Positions 7,214-8,230 of a stretch of DNA of 8,230 nt are shown here, in pieces. The DNA comes from Porticoccaceae bacterium (GTDB taxonomy: Bacteria > Pseudomonadota > Gammaproteobacteria > Pseudomonadales > Porticoccaceae). Numbering within the stretch: position 1 is the stretch's first letter; the number at the start of each line of letters is the position of its first letter. The translations under genes were made by a program, and so were the position numbers. The notes beneath the pieces were generated by a model. That model was not told where the DNA came from. It saw only the letters and a program-made list of their open reading frames with translations, and searched no databases. The stretch lies in contig PBJN01000046.1 in NCBI GenBank assembly GCA_002720735.1, positions 6,593 through 14,822 of the forward strand. Reading direction: 5' to 3'.

Positions 7214-7218
7214 TCCTT
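7214..7218 (-). promoter_or_regulatory. Ribosome binding site of the collagen-stalk lipoprotein gene
   Basis: AAGGA on the minus strand, 8 nt before the ATG at 7205. It agrees with the lipoprotein signal sequence that starts at that ATG. Confidence 0.7.
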
Positions 7219-7247
7219 ATTTTTACGTCATACAGAAAATTCTAATC

Positions 7248-7260
7248 TCGAACTGTTCGA
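7248..7260. repeat. Perfect 6-1-6 palindrome in the operon leader
   Basis: TCGAAC-T-GTTCGA is a perfect inverted repeat with a one-base centre, located in the predicted leader of the minus-strand operon, 43 bp upstream of the lipoprotein start. A one-base loop cannot form a stable RNA hairpin, so a dimeric DNA-binding protein site is the more sensible reading. The regulator is not identifiable; spacing does not fit LexA. Confidence 0.4.
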
Positions 7261-7335
7261 CCAAGAGAAAGACAATTTTTCCTTAATCTATTTCCCCAAC
7301 CACATGTGAAAGGGATGTGTACTCCTTCCATGACT

Positions 7336-7364
7336 AGCATATGTAATTATTCTTACAAACGCAA
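7336..7364 (-). promoter_or_regulatory. Candidate sigma-70 promoter of the minus-strand operon
   Basis: On the minus strand TTGCGT (7364-7359) and TATGCT (7341-7336) are separated by 17 bp; each matches four of six consensus bases. The predicted start of transcription is near 7329, giving a leader of about 125 nt before the lipoprotein ATG. The -35 hexamer overlaps the Fur-box match, the expected geometry for Fur repression. Confidence 0.5.
7342..7357. promoter_or_regulatory. Dyad TGTAA-N6-TTACA inside the leftward promoter
   Basis: A perfect 5-6-5 inverted repeat lies between the proposed -35 and -10 of the leftward promoter. Its spacing is that of Crp/Fnr-family operators (TGTGA-N6-TCACA), from which it differs at one symmetric base pair. 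A bound protein here would be expected to repress. It could also be chance in AT-rich DNA. Confidence 0.3.
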
Positions 7365-7380
7365 ATGATAATTATTATTA
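7361..7380. promoter_or_regulatory. Fur box
   Basis: The sequence at 7361-7379 matches 15 of 19 positions of the classical Fur consensus, and its core TGATAAT-T-ATTATTA (7366-7380) matches the 7-1-7 form TGATAAT-N-ATTATCA at all but one arm position. It overlaps the -35 of the leftward promoter and stands upstream of an operon encoding a FecA-like receptor and an imelysin, so iron-dependent repression by Fur is the likely control. It could also influence the divergent sigma gene. Confidence 0.72.
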
Positions 7381-7388
7381 TTATTATT
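7371..7388. repeat. (ATT)6 microsatellite abutting the Fur box
   Basis: Six perfect ATT units. The left units form the right arm of the Fur box, so part of the operator itself is repeat DNA. On the minus strand it is an AT-rich stretch upstream of the -35 that could also act as an UP element. Confidence 0.85.
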
Positions 7389-7508
7389 CGGTTTGTACTT
7401 GCTTTCGATTGTTGGATGGTAGTTCTAAGATGCTTGGTGTTTTGAATGAAGTTAATCCACACTAGAAACTTGTCCGTAATAGGATTAAATTACTAAATTA
7501 AATGCAGT

Positions 7509-8162
7509 ATGATGCACATTCCAATCGAACAGGTGAAATTGTCTACTCAAATGAGCGAAGCAGTTTCTGAAATCGGATCATCGATAAAGCGCTCTGATCA
7601 GTGGAGCAAACTTCTTATTGATGTCGGAATGAATCGCAGTAAGGAGTCCTTTGCAAAACTTTTTAAGCATTTTGCTCCTCTGATAAAAAGTTTTGCACAA
7701 TCTAGCAAGCATGAGGGATGGTTTCCAGGTCTAAATGAGGATCTTGTTCAAGAGGTTATGATTAAGGTGTGGCAGAAAGCTTCCGGGTTTAATCCTGAGA
7801 AAGCCTCTGCGACGACATGGATTTATACTGTAGCAAGAAATTGTAGGATCGACATGCTTCGTAGGAAAAGTAATACGCAACACTTACCTCTTGAGAATGA
7901 AGATTATTGGCACGAGCCTGATGAAGAGACACCTGCGTCTTTGTTCCAGCAAAAGAGAAGCGAAAGCAAATTGCAGATTTCTTTGTCAAAATTGCCAAAA
8001 GAACAAAACGAAATCCTCCGAAAGGTTTATCTTGAAGGAAAGTCCCACGCAGAAACCTCGGCTGAGTTAGGTCTTCCCCTCGGTACAGTGAAGTCGAGAG
8101 TCAGGCTAGCACTTCAAAAGATGCAAGTATTGGTCCCCTCAGAATACCAAGAGAATGATTAG
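7509..8162 (+). CDS. ECF sigma factor, RpoE/ChrR (ECF11-like) type
   Basis: A 217-residue sigma-70 family factor with only regions 2 and 4, hence ECF. Region 2 covers about 47-119: SFAKLFKHFAPLIKSF, EDLVQEVMIKVWQKASGFNPEKASATTWIYTVARNCRIDMLRR, very like RpoE of the ChrR-controlled group. Region 4 covers about 154-206: LSKLPKEQNEILRKVYLEGKSHAETSAELGLPLGTVKSRVRLALQKM, containing the helix-turn-helix. The first ~30 residues are an extension with no recognisable domain; ATG 7509 is followed at once by a second ATG and there is no clear ribosome site, so the true start may be 7512 or ATG 7551 (Met15). One base after its stop begins a ChrR-like gene, as in known pairs that respond to singlet oxygen and organic peroxide. 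It is divergent from the Fur-box operon. It is not a FecI-type factor. Confidence 0.9.
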   Translation: MMHIPIEQVKLSTQMSEAVSEIGSSIKRSDQWSKLLIDVGMNRSKESFAKLFKHFAPLIKSFAQSSKHEGWFPGLNEDLVQEVMIKVWQKASGFNPEKASATTWIYTVARNCRIDMLRRKSNTQHLPLENEDYWHEPDEETPASLFQQKRSESKLQISLSKLPKEQNEILRKVYLEGKSHAETSAELGLPLGTVKSRVRLALQKMQVLVPSEYQEND

Positions 8163-8163
8163 A

Positions 8164-8230
8164 ATGAACAATAAGCCGTCACACTGTCCGAGTGCCGATT
8201 TGTTAGTCGAATTTGCAGCTGGGACCCTTG
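8164..8230 (+). CDS. ChrR-like anti-sigma factor (N-terminal 22 residues only)
   Basis: The ATG at 8164 lies one base after the sigma factor stop, and the frame stays open to the right edge for 22 codons: MNNKPSHCPSADLLVEFAAG then TL. The segment DLLVEFAAGTL matches the start of ChrR-family anti-sigma factors, where a helix of the form LLxxYAAGxL precedes the zinc-binding H-X3-C-X2-C motif, which would be just past the edge. ChrR holds its cognate ECF sigma factor inactive in the cytoplasm through a zinc-bound N-terminal domain and releases it on singlet-oxygen stress. Position and spacing fit a two-gene operon with translational coupling. Only the N-terminus is visible, so this rests on a short motif plus context. 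Confidence 0.72.
   Translation, partial: MNNKPSHCPSADLLVEFAAGTL

Larger units (their letters stand above)
7206..7508. other. Divergent intergenic region
   Basis: A 303-bp AT-rich region separates the minus-strand metal-uptake operon from the plus-strand sigma factor gene. It holds a Fur-box match, an ATT microsatellite, a plausible sigma-70 promoter facing left, and two inverted repeats, described separately. The leftward message would carry a leader of about 125 nt. For the sigma gene I cannot pick a convincing promoter: no TGATC-type -35 of the kind used by RpoE/ChrR systems is visible, and sigma-70-like hexamers there are weak. Confidence 0.75.

Noticed and set aside
7248..7260. LexA (SOS) box
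   Set aside because: It shares CGAAC and GTTCG half-sites with the Gram-positive LexA site, but the spacer is one base instead of four.
7240..7332. Short upstream ORF of about 29 codons in the leader, beginning ATGGAAGG on the minus strand
   Set aside because: It has no ribosome site and starts at or before the predicted transcription start; nothing in its product is informative.
7509..8162. FecI-type sigma factor controlling the FecA-like receptor
   Set aside because: The receptor has no N-terminal signalling domain, the partner gene starts like ChrR rather than FecR, and the sigma sequence resembles the RpoE/ChrR group.

Overview
The window looks like chromosomal DNA from a Gram-negative, probably marine, gammaproteobacterium. 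The evidence is a TonB-dependent outer-membrane receptor, an outer-membrane lipoprotein with a clear lipobox, a Fur-type operator, a ChrR-type sigma/anti-sigma pair, moderate GC content, and a large secreted protein carrying a dockerin-like calcium-binding segment. The taxonomic guess is an inference only; no rRNA or tRNA is present.

Most of the window (about 7205 down to 1) is one minus-strand gene cluster read right to left. The order is: (i) a lipoprotein with a collagen-like Gly-X-Y stalk and a C-terminal region resembling DUF4856; (ii) an 871-residue secreted protein that joins a cupredoxin-like domain, a dockerin-like calcium segment, an Ig-like domain and a C-terminal imelysin (peptidase M75-like) domain; (iii) a FecA-like TonB-dependent receptor whose start overlaps the end of the imelysin gene; (iv) the N-terminal part of a sterol desaturase/fatty acid hydroxylase-family membrane di-iron enzyme, which runs off the left edge. 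Gene (iv) is open from 476 to the edge. A 248-bp gap between (i) and (ii) holds a strong hairpin and a possible small ORF.

The 303-bp divergent intergenic region (7206-7508) contains a good Fur-box match (7361-7380) overlapping the -35 of a plausible promoter for the minus-strand operon. It also holds a six-copy ATT repeat and two inverted repeats. On the plus strand lies an ECF sigma factor of the RpoE/ChrR (ECF11-like) type. One base after it begins a gene whose first 22 residues look like a ChrR anti-sigma factor, cut by the right edge.

Working model (inference): under iron limitation Fur releases the minus-strand operon. The stalked lipoprotein and the cupredoxin-imelysin protein capture iron or another metal species in the envelope or at the surface and pass it to the FecA-like receptor. 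The co-transcribed di-iron membrane enzyme may be a client of this metal or may modify a lipid or ligand. The fusion parallels EfeO, which also joins a cupredoxin to an M75 domain, but here it sits with a TonB receptor rather than EfeU/EfeB. The neighbouring sigma/ChrR pair may tie the region to singlet-oxygen or oxidative stress, though no shared regulation is shown by the sequence.
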